In this document: in pieces, positions 62,131 to 64,000 of the stretch
Numbering within the stretch: position 1 is the stretch's first letter
How the letters are laid out: each line of letters starts with the position of its first letter
Source of the DNA: Epiperipatus broadwayi
Lineage: Eukaryota; Onychophora; Udeonychophora; Euonychophora; Peripatidae
Direction: 5' to 3'
Assembly: GCA_028023455.1 (NCBI GenBank)
Contig: JAQFVV010000141.1
Span: 1,808,056 to 1,872,055, forward strand
Length of the DNA: 64,000 bases
The notes under the pieces: generated by a model
Databases searched by the model: none
What the model was told of the DNA's origin: nothing
The model's input: the letters and a program-made list of their open reading frames with translations, nothing else
Position numbers and translations under genes: made by a program

Positions 62131-64000
62131 GTAACGAGCACAGACGTTCGTTACATTGTTGTTGTTTTTTTTTTATTTATTAAACATGAAAGTAAATTAA
62201 AAAGTTCGCATTTAAAAATTTTCTTTAAGAATTAAAAATTGAAATTAAATATCATCTTAAACTCTTATATATTAAATCGCACAGATAATGAAAAATTATT
62301 AAAATAAAAATTTATTAAAGAAAAAGTATTTTAAAACTAAATTTTAAAAAGATTTGGAGATAAAATTATATCTTTAAATTTATCTTTAAATATATTTTTG
62401 ATTTGGAAAACAGGTTAATTAATCAGAAATGGAAATGATTGTTAATTAGTTAAATGTAAACCAGCCTTGGGCATTTAAAATGTAAAAACATCAGTCAGGT
62501 AGGAAAACAATAGAAACTTTCAGCAAATGAAATAAATCCATTGGGAAATCGGACCTCAACGAAAAGGATCATCTCATCGATGACGTAATGTTAAGTCAAT
62601 CTTTCGAATATGTATAAAAGGAAAATTTGGAAATTATTAATTAGTGACTAGTTATTGATGATTATTACGATGTAACAGCTAGGTGTTAGTGCTGAGGGGA
62701 TTGAAAAAGACGCACAGCTTCAATCCCTTCAGTTCTGCTAAGAAAGGAAGAAAAATGAACCATCGTTTCTACATTGAGGACCAACTACACTAAAAAATCT
62801 CCGGATGGATAAATAAATCGGCCAACAGGATACCAATCTTCAGACGACGTGGGAATTCACGTTCAAACGGCAAGGAATATATGAAGATGAACTATTTAAA
62901 TAACCGTAAGAACTTTAAAATTTATGAACAGTAAATTAAAAACTTTTCCAGATTTAAATGATTGCAATATTATTCTATCTGACCAACATTATTTATTAAT
63001 TAGTTATAATTTTATTTAATGTATTTACTTTGTAAAATCATTTCCATTTATTTATTTTTTGTTCTTTAAGTTTTATTATGATTTTTGTTTTCCGTTAAAT
63101 TAATTATAAAAATGTTAAACTTAAGTCGGGCGTGAATGGCTGTATAGATTTGTAAAGTTATATTAGGGGAGGGTAATCTTAGGTTATTTATGTTGTTGTT
63201 AGATTGGGTCAATGGATTGGATATATTGATGTAGTTAGTAGATGTGATCGGAGATTCGCTACTGGCAGAATCGTTTATATATACGCCGCACTCACCCGTT
63301 TGCATATGGAAGGAATTATAAGACGGAGAACGCAATTCCTTTCTATGGAGTTTTTTTTTTATTGTTCTCGTTAGATAGAGGTAATATTCCTATCTGATTG
63401 AGAGTCAATGTCTTTTCTTAATTCTTTTGGTGCTGCCGTATTTCGTATTACATTGAATACATCGATGTATCAGATGGATTGATGCCAGTTTGACTGCGAA
63501 TTTTAGCCTAAGGTTAAATAAGGATAGAATATTTTAATTTCAATGCAAATCTATGTAGTATTCATACTCGATTCTAAATAAAAATGCATTAAATTTAAGT
63601 TGTTTATAGACGCTTGCATGGATTGTTTATCGGTTAACTATGTTTTGCGTTTTCATATTTGATCAAAATATATAGACATTCGATAAATAATGATACCTTA
63701 CGGTGAGTATCTAAAATGTATTTATTCGGATGTCTTTTAAGTTATTGGTGACAATGCAAGTATCTTATGGTGAATACTATTGGGTTACATATAAATTTCC
63801 TTCCGCAATTGTCAGTAATCAATGATTTTATATTTTGATCGCTTATGTTTACTTTGGAATGTTTTTAACCGTGTAATCTATGTAACTGATCTATAGCAAC
63901 TTATTATAACAAGCTTTTATAATCCCATCTGTGCGAACTTAATTAAAATGTAAAATTAGTATGTAATGGTAATTAAAGGTAAATTAAAGTCAAAAATCAA
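62131..64000 (+). repeat. Dispersed LTR-like repeat R, copy B (runs off the right edge)
   Basis: It starts TGTAACGAGC right after a TA run, and the first 25 bp form a hairpin ending CGTTACA. Homologous to copy A in order; it keeps more CpGs, so it is probably younger. TATA-like 'tgtataaaagg' lies at about 62615, followed by a stem-loop at 62691-62730 with a 13-nt loop. About 480 bp (63110-63590) are bracketed by two related blocks ('ttaagt...tggctgtatagatt' and 'ttaagt...gcttgcatggatt') where copy A has one. The ORF at 63066-63335 (minus) is not recognised. Confidence 0.6.

Overview
This is a eukaryotic, almost certainly invertebrate animal, nuclear window. It is very AT-rich, strongly CpG-depleted and full of (TA)n, (AAT)n and other microsatellites. 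It has no operon-like gene packing and no convincing host gene. The coding potential is almost entirely retrotransposon: Penelope-like elements (PLEs: reverse transcriptase plus C-terminal GIY-YIG endonuclease), RTE-type LINEs (APE endonuclease plus reverse transcriptase) and one decayed L1/Tx1-like LINE. A Merlin/IS1595-like transposase fragment lies at the left edge. I cannot name the species from sequence alone.

Layout. 1-310: transposase fragment (-). 311-11200: AT-rich non-coding DNA with two fold-back repeats (6013-6447, 8327-8827). 11225-13022: head-to-head pair of PLE family 2. 13088-16400: non-coding. 16413-16457: hammerhead ribozyme. 16621-22634: giant inverted pair of PLE family 1, with one intact ORF (16800-19196, -) and one frameshifted copy (+). 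22710-25955: RTE copy (+). 26009-30230: non-coding. 30231-30954: partial tandem duplication. 31053-31540: PLE family 3 fragment with a perfect palindrome. 32235-35370: PLE-2 fragment abutting an RTE copy (-). 37999-41890: L1/Tx1-like LINE with a poly-Asn microsatellite in ORF1. 42430-44740: PLE-3 (-) against PLE-2 (+). 48964-49330: tail of an unclassified element carrying a hammerhead. 49893-50202: CpG-rich patch, a possible promoter/first exon. 51766-56440: head-to-head PLE-3 pair. 56467-58290 and 62131-64000: two copies of an LTR-like dispersed repeat. 58673-61866: best preserved RTE copy (-). 61991-62113: minimal PLE-1 tail fold-back.

How the parts work together. PLE mobilisation needs the RT, the GIY-YIG nuclease and, in many families, hammerhead ribozymes in the terminal repeats that process the RNA. 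I found hammerhead architectures at six places, in or next to PLE tails. One (16413-16457) has every core residue canonical. Two PLE families carry a paired change of the core C3-G8 base pair to U3-A8, and PLE-2 has a palindromic, loop-less stem III that could pair only between two RNA molecules. Nearly every PLE locus is also a head-to-head fold-back, usually inside or next to a (TA)n tract. The combination of self-cleaving RNA, inverted double copies and TA-tract targeting is the most interesting system in the window.
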